From the NCBI RefSeq assembly GCF_004348985.1, contig NZ_SMKW01000083.1, positions 1 to 39,296 of the forward strand: a stretch of DNA of 39,296 nt, read 5' to 3'. The position numbers were made by a program, and so were the translations under genes. How positions within the stretch are numbered: position 1 is the first letter of the stretch; the number at the start of each line of letters is the position of its first letter. Shown one piece after another: positions 13,829 to 22,288 of this stretch. Below the pieces are notes generated by a model. It made no database searches. It had not been told where the DNA came from and was given only the letters and a program-made list of their open reading frames with translations. The stretch comes from Saccharopolyspora elongata. GTDB taxonomy: Bacteria > Actinomycetota > Actinomycetes > Mycobacteriales > Pseudonocardiaceae.

Positions 13829-14281
13829 ATGACCCATGACGATCCCGCCGCCGACGACACCGCCGGGATCGCCGCGGCGGCCACCGAGGTCCGGATGGGC
13901 GTGATGCGCCTGGCGCGGCGGCTGCGCGCCGAGCGCGAGTCCGGCGAGCTGACCCTGGGGCGCCTGGCGGTGCTGGGCCGCCTGGAACGCGACGGTCCGG
14001 GGACCGCCAGCGCGCTGGCCGCCGCCGAGCGGGTCACCCCGCAGTCCATGGCCCGGATCGTGCAGCACCTGATCGATGCCGGGCTGGCCGCGCGCGACAC
14101 GGACCCGGCCGATCGGCGGGCCGCCATCGTCCGGATCACCGAGGCCGGCCGCAGCCAGGTCCTGCGGGACCGGGGCCGGCGCGAGGCGTGGCTGGCCCAG
14201 GCCATGACCGGTCTCACCGATGTCGAGCGGGAGCTGCTGGTGCTCTCCGCCAGGCTGCTGGACCGCCTCGCCGACTCCTGA
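13829..14281 (+). CDS. MarR-family regulator
   Basis: A 150-residue winged-helix protein. The recognition region ALAAAERVTPQSMARIVQHL and the wing GLAARDTDPADRRAAIVRIT carry the MarR DPADRR signature; the terminal helices form the dimer interface. It precedes a DHA2-type exporter by 24 bases and is surely co-transcribed with it, so it most likely represses this pair and releases when a toxic ligand binds. It appears leaderless and sits next to its own dyad. Confidence 0.9.
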   Translation: MTHDDPAADDTAGIAAAATEVRMGVMRLARRLRAERESGELTLGRLAVLGRLERDGPGTASALAAAERVTPQSMARIVQHLIDAGLAARDTDPADRRAAIVRITEAGRSQVLRDRGRREAWLAQAMTGLTDVERELLVLSARLLDRLADS

Positions 14282-14305
14282 CCCAGCTCCGAGCCGAGAT
14301 GACCG

Positions 14306-15736
14306 ATGCCACGAACCACACCCGAACCATCCGCACAAAAAGACAGCAAGGCTGAAGATCTTCCGCGGTCGGCGAAACCCGAGCCGGAGTTACCGGGCAG
14401 GTTCATCACCCCGATCGCCTTCGGCACGATCCTGCAGCCGCTCAACTCGTCGATGATCGCGGTCGCCCTGGTCGGCATCCGCTCCCACTTCGACGCGGGC
14501 ACCTCGGTGACCTGGCTGGTCTCCGCGCTCTACCTGGCCACCGCCGTCGCCGCCCCGGCGATGGGCCGCATCGCCGACGTGCTCGGCCCGCGCCGCACCA
14601 GCCTCGCCGGTCTCGTCCTGGTCGGCATCACCTCGGCGGCGGCCCCGTTCGCGCCGAACATCGCGGCGCTGGTGGTCTGCCGCGTCCTGATCGGCATCGG
14701 CACGGCGGCCCAGTACCCGTGCGGCGTCGCGATGATCCGCCGCGCCGCCGACCAACTGCGCTCCCGCCCGGGCAACGCGCTGGCCGCGCTCGCCATCTGC
14801 TCGCAGGTCACCGCCGCGCTCGGCCCCTCCCTCGGCGGGCTGCTCGTCGGCGGCTTCGGCTGGGCCGGGGTGTTCTGGATCAACGTGCCGCTGGCGCTGG
14901 TCGGCGGCGCGGTGATCATGCGGTGGGGCCCGGCGGATCCGCCCGTGCGGGGCGGCGGCCGGCTGAAGGCCCTCGCCCAGGTCGACCCGGTCGGCATGCT
15001 GCTGTTCGCGGTCTCGATCACGGCGCTGATGTTCTGGTTGCTGTCGCTGACCGCGACACCGGAGTGGTGGTGGCTGGGCGTCGCGGTCCCGGCCGCCGCG
15101 CTGACGGTCTGGTGGGGCCTGCGCGCCCGCGATCCGTTCCTGGACATGCGCCTGCTGGCGCGGCGCGGGCTGTCGTTCACCTACGGCCGGACGATCGTGA
15201 CCTACACGGCGTTCTACTGCGTGTTCTACGGCCTGCCGCAGTGGCTGGAGGAAACCCGGGGGCTGGGCCCGGTCGGCGCCGGGCTGGTTGTGCTGCCGAT
15301 CGCCGCCGTCGGCGCCGTGTCGACACTGCTGGCGACCCGGCTGCAGCGCCGCCGCGGGCCGCGCGCGGCCCTGATCGTCGGAACCGCTGCGCTGTGCGTC
15401 GGCGGGCTGCTGCTGACCGTGCCGGACGCCGACTCGCCGATCCCGCTGCTGCTGGTGATCTCCGCGATGCTGGGGCTGCCCAACGGGTTCAACAACATGG
15501 GCAACCAGAGCGCGACGTACTCGGCCACCCCGGCGGAGCGGATGGGCGCGGCGTCCGGGCTCTACCGCACCTCGCAGTACGTCGGCGCGAACCTCGCCGC
15601 CGCGCTCCTGGCGCTGGTGCTCGGCGTGCACGCGGATGACGCCGGGCTGCACCGGATGGGCCTGGCGGTCGCGATCCTCGCGGGCTTCCTGCTCGTCGCC
15701 TCGCTGCTCGGGCTGCTCCGCCACCGGCGCGCCTGA
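14306..15736 (+). CDS. DHA2-family (EmrB/QacA-like) multidrug exporter
   Basis: A 476-residue integral membrane protein with about 14 hydrophobic segments. It has a long charged N-terminus (residues 1-30), then FGTILQPLNSSMIAVALVGI (motif D1-like, but with Asn-Ser where many members have Asp). The loop 2-3 motif is APAMGRIADVLGPRRTSL and the helix-5 antiporter motif C is ALGPSLGGLLVGGFGWAGVF, a hallmark of proton/drug antiporters. It is the second gene of the MarR operon. The likely role is proton-driven efflux of a hydrophobic or antibiotic compound. The substrate cannot be told from sequence. Confidence 0.88.
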   Translation: MPRTTPEPSAQKDSKAEDLPRSAKPEPELPGRFITPIAFGTILQPLNSSMIAVALVGIRSHFDAGTSVTWLVSALYLATAVAAPAMGRIADVLGPRRTSLAGLVLVGITSAAAPFAPNIAALVVCRVLIGIGTAAQYPCGVAMIRRAADQLRSRPGNALAALAICSQVTAALGPSLGGLLVGGFGWAGVFWINVPLALVGGAVIMRWGPADPPVRGGGRLKALAQVDPVGMLLFAVSITALMFWLLSLTATPEWWWLGVAVPAAALTVWWGLRARDPFLDMRLLARRGLSFTYGRTIVTYTAFYCVFYGLPQWLEETRGLGPVGAGLVVLPIAAVGAVSTLLATRLQRRRGPRAALIVGTAALCVGGLLLTVPDADSPIPLLLVISAMLGLPNGFNNMGNQSATYSATPAERMGAASGLYRTSQYVGANLAAALLALVLGVHADDAGLHRMGLAVAILAGFLLVASLLGLLRHRRA

Positions 15737-15744
15737 CGAAAGGA

Positions 15745-15780
15745 CGGAGGCCCCGCACCCGGTGGGGTGCGGGGCCTCCG
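15745..15780. terminator. Strong bidirectional terminator hairpin
   Basis: CGGAGGCCCCGCACCC (15745-15760) pairs perfectly with GGGTGCGGGGCCTCCG (15765-15780) around a GGTG loop, a 16-base GC stem. It begins 9 bases after the exporter stop and also faces the end of the convergent cold shock gene. A second, weaker dyad (GGCCGG 15792-15797 with CCGGCC 15812-15817) lies just before the cold shock stop codon. Confidence 0.85.
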
Positions 15781-15830
15781 CGCAGCTCAGGGGCCGGCCC
15801 GGAATCCGGTACCGGCCGGATCACCCGAAC

Positions 15831-16034
15831 TCAGACGATGCGAACGTCGCTCGCCTGCGGGCCCTTCGGGCCCTGGGTGACCTCGTAGGTGACCTTCTGG
15901 TCCTCGTCGAGGCTGCGGAAACCGCGCGCGTCGATCGCCGAGTAGTGGACGAAGACGTCCGCACCGCCGTCGTCAGGCGCGATGAAGCCGAAGCCCTTTT
16001 CCGAGTTGAACCACTTCACGGTTCCCTGTGCCAT
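15831..16034 (-). CDS. Cold shock protein (CspA family)
   Basis: A 67-residue single OB-fold protein. RNP1 (KGFGFI) and RNP2 (VFVHY) are both intact and the start MAQGTVKWFNSEKGFGFIAP is the standard actinobacterial one. It binds single-stranded RNA/DNA and melts RNA structure in the cytoplasm. ATG 16034 has GGAG at the usual distance. The region upstream can fold into several hairpins, as in other csp mRNAs where the leader controls translation at low temperature. It is a housekeeping gene and forms a boundary between the efflux pair and the ABC operon. Confidence 0.97.
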   Translation of the reverse strand: MAQGTVKWFNSEKGFGFIAPDDGGADVFVHYSAIDARGFRSLDEDQKVTYEVTQGPKGPQASDVRIV

Positions 16035-16066
16035 GTCTCTCTCCTTCTGGGAGCCGGTACTACTAC

Positions 16067-16170
16067 AGGCGGTCACACTTCGTAACCGCCTGGGTCGCTG
16101 ATCTCGAACGGCGACTTCTCCAGCTACAACCAGATAGCAGCACGCTCGCATCACTATCCTGCGAGTGTGC
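16067..16170 (-). promoter_or_regulatory. Structured 5' leader of the cold shock gene
   Basis: Two hairpins are visible upstream of the cold shock ATG. One is AGGCGGT (16067-16073) with ACCGCCT (16085-16091), 7 bases and an 11-base loop. The other is GCACGCTCGCA (16140-16150) with TGCGAGTGTGC (16160-16170), 10 of 11 bases plus a wobble and a 9-base loop. Whether the transcript reaches the second is unknown because I cannot place the promoter. Confidence 0.45.
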
Positions 16171-16272
16171 GCGAACACGACCCCAGAAAAATACGACCGC
16201 CGTAGACACTACACGGTCGGCGGGGTTCGTGTCGGGTTGGTTTTCCCGGGCGTGTCGCCGCCGCCCGCATGA

Positions 16273-17250
16273 TCAGTTCGCGGGCCCCGACCAGAAGAGT
16301 CCGTCCAGGTCAGGAGCCTTCTCGATGGCGCCGTACTTGACCGCGTAGGTGGCGTACTCCGCGGCGCTGGCGCGGTCGAGCCCCTGCGGATAGGTGGGCA
16401 GGTTCGCCGTCGAGACGATCTCCGGGTTGAACCTCAGGTTGGTCACCACCGCCTCGCGCGCCTTGTCCGGGTGCTCGGTGGCGAACCGGTTCGCCTCGTC
16501 CATGGCGTCCGAGAACGCCTGGACCACCTGCGGGTTCTGCTTCGCGAACGCGCCGCTGGTGAGGTAGTAGCCCAGCGTCGCCTCCGGGCGGGCCTCGACG
16601 AAGTTCGAGATCAGCGGGGTGAACCCGGCGGCGAGGGCGGCCTGCACGTTCGGCTCGACCTGCCAGATCGCGTCGACGTCGCCGCGCTTGAGCGCGTCGT
16701 TCATGTCCGAGAACGGCATCGGCGTGAACCGGATGCCGGAGACGTCCACGCCGCGCTTCTCCAGCGCCATCTTGATGCTCACCTCGCCGATGTTGTGCAG
16801 CGAGTTGACCGCGATGTTGGCGTGCGCCAGGTCGCCGACGGTGCGGATCGGGCCGTCCGGCTTGACCAGCACCTGGGAGACGTCCTTGGCCGGGTCCGCG
16901 CCGGAGCCGCAGCAGTTGTGCACCAGCTTGATGTCCAGCCCCTGCTCGGCGGCCTGGAAGTCGCTGATCACGTTGGCGTAGCCGATCTGGTTCTCCTGCT
17001 TCACCGTCGCCGGGATCAGCGCGGCCCCGCTGTCGGCGACGTGCACCGTCACGTCGAGCCCGTGCTTGGCGAAGATGCCTTCGCTGACGCCGAGGTACAG
17101 CGGCGCGGCATCGATGGTCGGGATGATGCCGACCCGCAGCGCGGTGCGGCCGTCGGCCGTCTTGGTGAGCTCCGGCCCGCCGCAGGCGGCCAGCACCGCC
17201 ACCGCGAACAACGCGACCAGCGCCGCGAAAACCCTGGGGATTCCCCGCAT
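16273..17250 (-). CDS. ABC transporter solute-binding lipoprotein (NMT1/SsuA/TauA type)
   Basis: A 325-residue secreted lipoprotein. The signal peptide ends in the lipobox VLAAC with lipidated Cys23. The mature part starts LRVGIIPTIDAAPLYLGVSE, the pattern of nitrate/sulfonate/taurine/pyrimidine-type binding proteins, and has an unusual Cys-Cys pair in VHNCCGSGADPAKD. ATG 17250 has a GGAGGA site; the upstream TTG at 17262 lies before that site. It is the last gene of a nine-gene operon and works with the ATPase and two permeases directly upstream. Family members bind sulfonates, nitrate, thiamine precursors or aromatic acids such as phthalate. The acyl-CoA ligase in the operon suggests a carboxylic acid here. 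Confidence 0.88.
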   Translation of the reverse strand: MRGIPRVFAALVALFAVAVLAACGGPELTKTADGRTALRVGIIPTIDAAPLYLGVSEGIFAKHGLDVTVHVADSGAALIPATVKQENQIGYANVISDFQAAEQGLDIKLVHNCCGSGADPAKDVSQVLVKPDGPIRTVGDLAHANIAVNSLHNIGEVSIKMALEKRGVDVSGIRFTPMPFSDMNDALKRGDVDAIWQVEPNVQAALAAGFTPLISNFVEARPEATLGYYLTSGAFAKQNPQVVQAFSDAMDEANRFATEHPDKAREAVVTNLRFNPEIVSTANLPTYPQGLDRASAAEYATYAVKYGAIEKAPDLDGLFWSGPAN

Positions 17251-17263
17251 TTTCTCCTCCAAC

Positions 17264-18052
17264 CTAATGCGCGGACGTGGGCTCGGCGGTGTTGACCATT
17301 GCCCTGATCCGGCTGAACACGTGTGCCCGCAGGCGGGCGAATTCCGGCAGTTCCTTGGTGCCGATCTGGTCCCGCTGCGCGGGCAGGTCGATCGGCACGA
17401 TCTCGTCGATCCGGCTGGGCGAGCGGCTCAGGATCGCCACCCGGTCGCTGAGGTAGACCGCCTCGTCCACGTCGTGGGTGACGAACACCAGCGCCAGGTC
17501 CGTCTCGTCGCGGACCCGCAGCAGGAGGTCTTCCAGGTCGGCGCGGGTCTGCGCGTCGACCGAGGCGAACGGCTCGTCCATGATCAGCACCTGCGGCCGG
17601 TACGCGATCGCGCGGGCGATCGCCACCCGCTGCTGCATGCCGCCGGAGAGCTGCCACGGGTACTTCGAGCCCGCCGCGGATAGGCCGACCTGCGCGAGCG
17701 CGGTGTCGACGCGCTCGCGCCGCTCGGCTGCGGACAGCCCGAGGTTGCGCAGCGGCAGTTCGACGTTGCGCCGCACGGTGAACCACGCCATCAGCGAGCG
17801 GGCGTAGTCCTGGAACACCACCGCGAACTCCGGTGGCGGGCCCACGACCTCCCTGCCGTTGAACCGCACGGTGCCCTCCGTGGGCTTGGCCAGCCCGGTG
17901 AGGCAGCGCAGCACGGTCGTCTTGCCCGCGCCGGACGGGCCGACGATGGTGAAGAACTCCCGCTCGCCGACCGTGAAGGTGACGTCGTCGACGACCCGCG
18001 CGGTCCCGGTGCGGGTGGGGAATTCCTTGGCGATGTTGGTTACTTCGAGCAT
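17264..18052 (-). CDS. ABC transporter ATPase (SsuB/TauB/NrtD type)
   Basis: A 262-residue nucleotide-binding protein. Walker A GPSGAGKTT, Q-loop AVVFQDYARSLMAWFTVRRN, signature LSGGMQQRVAIARA, Walker B VLIMDEPFASVDA and switch His in FVTHDVDEAV are all intact. The SLMAWFTVRRNV stretch is typical of the NitT/TauT import group. It powers uptake through the two permeases encoded upstream and ends 13 bases before the binding-protein gene. ATG 18052 follows GAGGA. Confidence 0.93.
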   Translation of the reverse strand: MLEVTNIAKEFPTRTGTARVVDDVTFTVGEREFFTIVGPSGAGKTTVLRCLTGLAKPTEGTVRFNGREVVGPPPEFAVVFQDYARSLMAWFTVRRNVELPLRNLGLSAAERRERVDTALAQVGLSAAGSKYPWQLSGGMQQRVAIARAIAYRPQVLIMDEPFASVDAQTRADLEDLLLRVRDETDLALVFVTHDVDEAVYLSDRVAILSRSPSRIDEIVPIDLPAQRDQIGTKELPEFARLRAHVFSRIRAMVNTAEPTSAH

Positions 18053-18086
18053 GTCATCCTCACCGGTGTCCGAAGTGGAGTGCGCC

Positions 18087-18854
18087 TCATCGCGCCCGCT
18101 CCGCGCGTTTCTCCCAGGGCAGGAGCAGTTTCTCGGCCACGCCGAACAGCCAGGTCAGGGCGAAGCCGAGGACGCCGAGCAGCAGCACGCCGGACCACAT
18201 GTCGGTGATGCGGAAGGTGTTCTGCGCGTCGACGATGACGAACCCGATGCCCTGGTGGCTGCCGACCATCTCGCTGGTGACCGTCAGGATCAGGCTCAGC
18301 GGGATGGCGACCCGGATACCGCTGGCGATGCGCGGCGCGGCCGCGGGCAGCACGATGTTCAGCTGCCGGCGCACGCCGGTGATGCCGTAGACGCTGGCGG
18401 TGTCGCGCAGCGTCGGCTCCAGCGAACGCGTGCCGTCCAGCGCGTTGAGCAGCACCGGCCACACGCAGCCCAGCGCGATCAGGAACACCTTCATCTCGGT
18501 GCCCAGCCCGAACAGCATCATCGCGAACGGCAGCAGCGCGGTGGCCGGGATGGCGCGGACGAACTCGATGCTCGGCGACAGCGCCCGGTGCAGCAGCGGG
18601 ACCTGGCCGAGCGCCACGCCGACCACGATGCCCACGACGACGCCGATGACCAGACCGGACAGCAGGTTGCCGATGCTGGAGGCGATGTCGGCGCGGCCCT
18701 CGGCGGACAGCCAGTGCTCCTGGGCGGTTTCCAGGATCCGGCTCAGCGGCGGGAAGTAGACGCTGGCGGAGTTCTCGGTGGCCAGCCACCAGATCGCCAC
18801 GGTGGCGACGGCGCCGACCACGCCGAGCAGTGCGGACAGGACTCGTCGGTTCAT
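18087..18854 (-). CDS. ABC transporter permease (NitT/TauT type), second copy
   Basis: A 255-residue membrane protein with about six helices. The permease coupling motif region reads LRDTASVYGITGVRRQLNIV then LPAAAPRIASGIRVAIPLSL (EAA loop). It follows a PPLSRILE leader typical of SsuC/TauC-like proteins. Its ATG overlaps the TGA of the upstream permease by four bases (ATGA), so the two permeases are translationally coupled and probably form a heterodimeric channel. Transported substrate unknown. Confidence 0.92.
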   Translation of the reverse strand: MNRRVLSALLGVVGAVATVAIWWLATENSASVYFPPLSRILETAQEHWLSAEGRADIASSIGNLLSGLVIGVVVGIVVGVALGQVPLLHRALSPSIEFVRAIPATALLPFAMMLFGLGTEMKVFLIALGCVWPVLLNALDGTRSLEPTLRDTASVYGITGVRRQLNIVLPAAAPRIASGIRVAIPLSLILTVTSEMVGSHQGIGFVIVDAQNTFRITDMWSGVLLLGVLGFALTWLFGVAEKLLLPWEKRAERAR

Positions 18855-19642
18855 CGCGGGCCCCGATTCGCCGCGTCCCAGTGCAGCAGCCGCCGCTCCC
18901 CCGCGGACAGCGCGATGTTGATCAGCCAGCCGAGCAGGCCGGTGACGATGATGTACGCGTACATCAGGTCCGGCGAGCCGCCGGCGCGGTTGAGGCTGAT
19001 CTGCGCGCCCAGGCCCGGCACGCCGATGATGATCTCGGCCGTGACGACCAGGATCAGCGAGGTCGCCGAGGCGACCCGGATGCCGGTCATCAGGTACGGC
19101 AGCGCCGAGGGCAGCGCCACCCAGCGCAGGGTCTGCGCCCTGGTCAGCCCGTAGCAGCGGGCGGTTTCCGCGGTGACCTGGTCGACCGCTCCCGCGCCCG
19201 CCGTCGTGGCCACCAGCAGTTGCCAGAACGCCGCGAACGTGGCCAGGAACAGCTCGCTCTGCTTGCCGGTGCCCAGCGCGAGCACCACCAGCGGGATCAG
19301 CGCCACCGACGGGACCGGGCGGAGGAACTCCACGACCGGCCTGGTCAGGGCCCGCACCCACCACACCGGGCCCAGCAGCAGCCCGAGCGGGACCGCCAGC
19401 ACGGTCGCCAGCACCAGCGCCACGAACCAGCCCTGCAGCGTCTGGCCGAGCTGGAGCCACAGCTGCGCCCCGGCCAGTTCCGGCAGCAGCGCCGCGACGA
19501 TCTGGCTGACCGGCGGGAAGTAGTCCGCCGGGAGCACGCCGGTGCGGGTGAGGATCTCCTCCAGCGCCAGCAGGACCACGACGGTGCCCGCCGCCAGCTG
19601 CCAGCCCGGCCGGGTGGGCCGGGCGGTGTGCACGGCGGTCAT
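18851..19642 (-). CDS. ABC transporter permease (NitT/TauT type), first copy
   Basis: A 263-residue inner-membrane permease, related to the next gene. Its EAA-type loop is TARCYGLTRAQTLRWVALPS followed by ALPYLMTGIRVASATSLILV. It carries a DYFPPVSQIVAALLPELA leader after the first helix. Having two different permeases rather than one homodimeric SsuC-like protein resembles some aromatic-acid importers of this group. The ATG overlaps the stop of the GntR gene by four bases (ATGA), placing the regulator inside the same transcript. Confidence 0.92.
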   Translation of the reverse strand: MTAVHTARPTRPGWQLAAGTVVVLLALEEILTRTGVLPADYFPPVSQIVAALLPELAGAQLWLQLGQTLQGWFVALVLATVLAVPLGLLLGPVWWVRALTRPVVEFLRPVPSVALIPLVVLALGTGKQSELFLATFAAFWQLLVATTAGAGAVDQVTAETARCYGLTRAQTLRWVALPSALPYLMTGIRVASATSLILVVTAEIIIGVPGLGAQISLNRAGGSPDLMYAYIIVTGLLGWLINIALSAGERRLLHWDAANRGPR

Positions 19643-20358
19643 GACGTGCTCCCGCGCTGTTCCGCGGAATGCAGGCTGCGGGCGAACTCGGCGACCCGGA
19701 TCTGCCGCACCCTGGTGAGGTGGTCGGCCATGATCTCGCGGGCCCGGGCCGGGTCGTGGTCGCGCAGCGCGGCCACCAGTTCGTGGTGCTGCTGCTGGCC
19801 CTTGGAGATCTCCGCCAGGTCCTGGACCTTCATCAGCGGGTTGTAGATCTTCTGCACGTCCATCAGCTGGTTGATCATCCGGATCAGCGTCCGGTTGCGG
19901 CTGCCGGCGCGCAGCGCCTCGTGCCAGCGCACGTTCGCGGCGAGGATCGCCTCGCCGGTAGCGGCCTGCGTCACGGTGTCGCCGTTGTCGATCGCGGTCC
20001 GCAGCGTCGCGATGAGCTCGTCGAGCTGCTCGGTGAGCTGTTCGAGGTGGGCGAGCCGGAAGTCGTCGCAGTCGGTGGCGGCCTTCTCCACGGCGGCGCA
20101 CTCCAGCAGGATGCGCACGTCGAAGACCTCGATGATCTCCTCCGGACTCAGCTCGTCCACGACGTAGCCGCGCTTCTGCTTGGTGATCAGGCCTTCCTGG
20201 GCCAGTCGCGCCAGCGCCTCCCGGACCGGCGTGCGGGACACGCCGAAGCGGGCCGCCAGCGCGGTTTCCAGCAGCACGGTGCCCGGCTTGAGCTGCTGCT
20301 CCAGGATCAGCCTGCGGAGGTTCGCGTACTGCTCGGCGGCCGCGTCGGCGGTGCTCAC
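19639..20358 (-). CDS. GntR/FCD-family regulator embedded in the operon
   Basis: A 239-residue regulator from GTG 20358. The winged helix is LRRLILEQQLKPGTVLLETA and ARFGVSRTPVREALARLAQE, then GLITKQKRGYVV. The C-terminal FCD ligand domain (about 85-225) keeps the acidic/His pattern that usually holds a metal and a carboxylate: DVRILLECAAVE, NVRWHEALRAGSRN and HHELVAALRDHD. FCD regulators typically sense small organic acids. It overlaps both neighbours by four bases, GTGA with the ligase and ATGA with the permease. It presumably controls its own operon through the tandem sites at 24028-24056. Confidence 0.9.
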   Translation of the reverse strand: MSTADAAAEQYANLRRLILEQQLKPGTVLLETALAARFGVSRTPVREALARLAQEGLITKQKRGYVVDELSPEEIIEVFDVRILLECAAVEKAATDCDDFRLAHLEQLTEQLDELIATLRTAIDNGDTVTQAATGEAILAANVRWHEALRAGSRNRTLIRMINQLMDVQKIYNPLMKVQDLAEISKGQQQHHELVAALRDHDPARAREIMADHLTRVRQIRVAEFARSLHSAEQRGSTS

Positions 20359-21866
20359 GTCGCCGCACCTCCGAGCAGTTCCGCCGCGCGGCGCGCGAGC
20401 GCGTTGCGGTCGATCTTGTTGGTCGACGACAGCGGCAGCTCGTCGACGATCCAGACCTGGCGCGGGTGCGCGTACGGTTCGGCGTTGTCCAGCACGTGCT
20501 TCCGCAGCTCGTCGGGGCCGGCCTGGGTGGACGGGCGGAGGCTGACGAACGCGACCGGCTTGTGGCCCTTGATCTCGTCGGGCACCCCGATCACCGCGGC
20601 CTGGCGGACGGCCGGGTGCGATTCGAGGATCTCCTCCACCGCCGCCGGGTAGACGTTCTCGCCGCCGCTGGTGAACATGTCGTCCTCGCGGCCGGTGAAG
20701 AAGTAGAACCCGTTCTCGTCGACGCGGAAGACGTCCTTGGTGTGGTAGAAGCCGTCCGCGGTCACCGGGCTGGGCAGGTCGGGCCGCCGGTGGTAGCCGG
20801 TCATCAGCGCCGGGCAGCGGATCTCCAGCACGCCCTCGCCGGTGGCGGTCGCGCCGGTGGAATCCACCAGCCGCAGCTCGACGTCGGGGTCGGCCACGCC
20901 GACCGAGCCGTCGGGGGTGGGCAGGCCGCCCGGGTGATCGGTGAACGCCACCGGTCCGGATTCCGTCGTCCCGTAGCCGAAGTGCAGGTCGGCGCGCGGG
21001 AACAGGGCGCGGACGTCGTGGAACAGCGCCTGCGATGCGGGCGCGGAGCCCATGAACACGTCGATCACGCTGCCGGTGTCCACTGTGGCCACGAGGTCGT
21101 CCTCGCGGAGCAGCAGCGCGAACATCGGCGGAACGCCGGTCACCCGGGTCACCTGGTGCTCCTCCACTGCCTGGAGGAACTGCCGCGCGGAGAACTTGGG
21201 CAGCAGCACCACGGTCGCGCCGACGCCGAACGCCTGCTGGCAGTTGGCCAGGGCGTTCATGTGGTACAGCGGCGCGGCCACCAGGTAGCGGGCGTCGGCG
21301 GGGCCCGGCGTGCTCGCCCGCAAGCCCAGCACCCACAGGTGGCTGCGCTGGGACAGCACAACGCCCTTCGGGCGGCCCGTGGAACCCGAGGTGTAGAGGA
21401 TCATCGCCGGGTCCTCGGGGTCGGGCACGACCGAGGCGAACTTCCCGTCGCTGCGGGGCGTTCGCTCGATCAGGCCGTCGAGCTCCCACACCCGGACGCC
21501 ACTGCCCGCGACGAGCTCGCCGCCACGCGCGTCGGCGAAAACCGCCTTCGCACCGGCGTTCTCCAGCACGTACGCGACGCCGTCGCTGGGCAGCTTGTAG
21601 CTGACCGGCACCGGTACGAACCCGGCGCGTTGCAGGACGTAGAACGCCACCAGCCACTCCGGGGTGTTCTCGCCGAGAACGCCCACCGCATCGCCGCGGC
21701 TCAGGCCCTGGCCCGAGGTCCAGGCGGCGACCGCGTCGACGGCCGCGTCGAACTCGCGGTAGGTCAGCCGGCGGGCGCCGGATCCGGTCACTGCGATGAT
21801 CGCCGGCGCGTCCGGCCGGTCGGCGGTGACGACGTCGCCCTGGTTGCGGTAGTCGAAGTCGCTCAT
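20355..21866 (-). CDS. Acyl-CoA synthetase (ANL superfamily ligase)
   Basis: A 503-residue AMP-forming ligase, activating a carboxylic acid to an acyl-CoA with ATP. Motifs in order: P-loop ILYTSGSTGRPKGVVLS, the A5 FGYGTTESGP, the A8 hinge TGREDDMFTSGGENVYPAAV, and catalytic Lys in LPLSSTNKIDRNAL near the C-terminus. It resembles medium-chain, cyclohexanecarboxylate or aromatic acid ligases more than acetyl-CoA synthetase (length about 500, short N-domain). ATG 21866. It is followed by the GntR gene with a four-base overlap. With the importer in the same operon, the obvious model is that the imported acid is trapped as a CoA thioester. The acid is unknown. Confidence 0.88.
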   Translation of the reverse strand: MSDFDYRNQGDVVTADRPDAPAIIAVTGSGARRLTYREFDAAVDAVAAWTSGQGLSRGDAVGVLGENTPEWLVAFYVLQRAGFVPVPVSYKLPSDGVAYVLENAGAKAVFADARGGELVAGSGVRVWELDGLIERTPRSDGKFASVVPDPEDPAMILYTSGSTGRPKGVVLSQRSHLWVLGLRASTPGPADARYLVAAPLYHMNALANCQQAFGVGATVVLLPKFSARQFLQAVEEHQVTRVTGVPPMFALLLREDDLVATVDTGSVIDVFMGSAPASQALFHDVRALFPRADLHFGYGTTESGPVAFTDHPGGLPTPDGSVGVADPDVELRLVDSTGATATGEGVLEIRCPALMTGYHRRPDLPSPVTADGFYHTKDVFRVDENGFYFFTGREDDMFTSGGENVYPAAVEEILESHPAVRQAAVIGVPDEIKGHKPVAFVSLRPSTQAGPDELRKHVLDNAEPYAHPRQVWIVDELPLSSTNKIDRNALARRAAELLGGAAT

Positions 21867-21874
21867 GCTCTTCC

Positions 21875-22288
21875 TCACTGCGCCACGGCGGACAGGAAGG
21901 TGCCCCGCCCGATGGCGACGGTCCGGCCGTCCTGGTCGAGCACCTCGGCTTCGGCCACCGACACCTGCCTGCCGGGCCGGATCAGGCGGCCGATCACCCG
22001 CAGGTCGCCCGGCAGCGCCGCGCGCAGGTAGTTGACGGTCAGGTCCACTGTGGGCACGCCGCGGCCGATGGTGCCGGTGAGCGCCCAGTCGGCGGCGAGG
22101 TCCAGCAGCGAGGCCAGGATCCCGCCGTGCGTGGCACGCGTTTCGTGGTTGCCGACCCACTCCTCCCGCCAGCGAGCGGTGAGTTCGATGCGGTCCTTGG
22201 TCAGCTCGACGACCCGCAGGTCCAGCCACCGGTGGTAGGGCGCGGCCCGCAGCAGTTCCTCGACGTCGGAGGCGGTCAGCCCGGCCAT
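21875..22288 (-). CDS. Hotdog-fold thioesterase (PaaI/YdiI-like)
   Basis: A 137-residue single hotdog domain. The active-site region reads HETRATHGGILASLLDLAAD with the HGG turn and the following acidic residue of the PaaI family, and the long central helix follows directly. Members hydrolyse aryl- or acyl-CoA thioesters as tetramers. ATG 22288 shares its A with the TGA of the oxidoreductase (TGATG), and the ligase starts 8 bases after its stop. In this operon it may release CoA from dead-end thioesters made by the ligase, or hydrolyse the pathway product. Confidence 0.88.
   Translation of the reverse strand: MAGLTASDVEELLRAAPYHRWLDLRVVELTKDRIELTARWREEWVGNHETRATHGGILASLLDLAADWALTGTIGRGVPTVDLTVNYLRAALPGDLRVIGRLIRPGRQVSVAEAEVLDQDGRTVAIGRGTFLSAVAQ

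Noticed and set aside
15745..15780. The strong hairpin as a riboswitch or repeat element
   Set aside because: A 16-base stem with a 4-base loop directly between two convergent genes is explained as a terminator.
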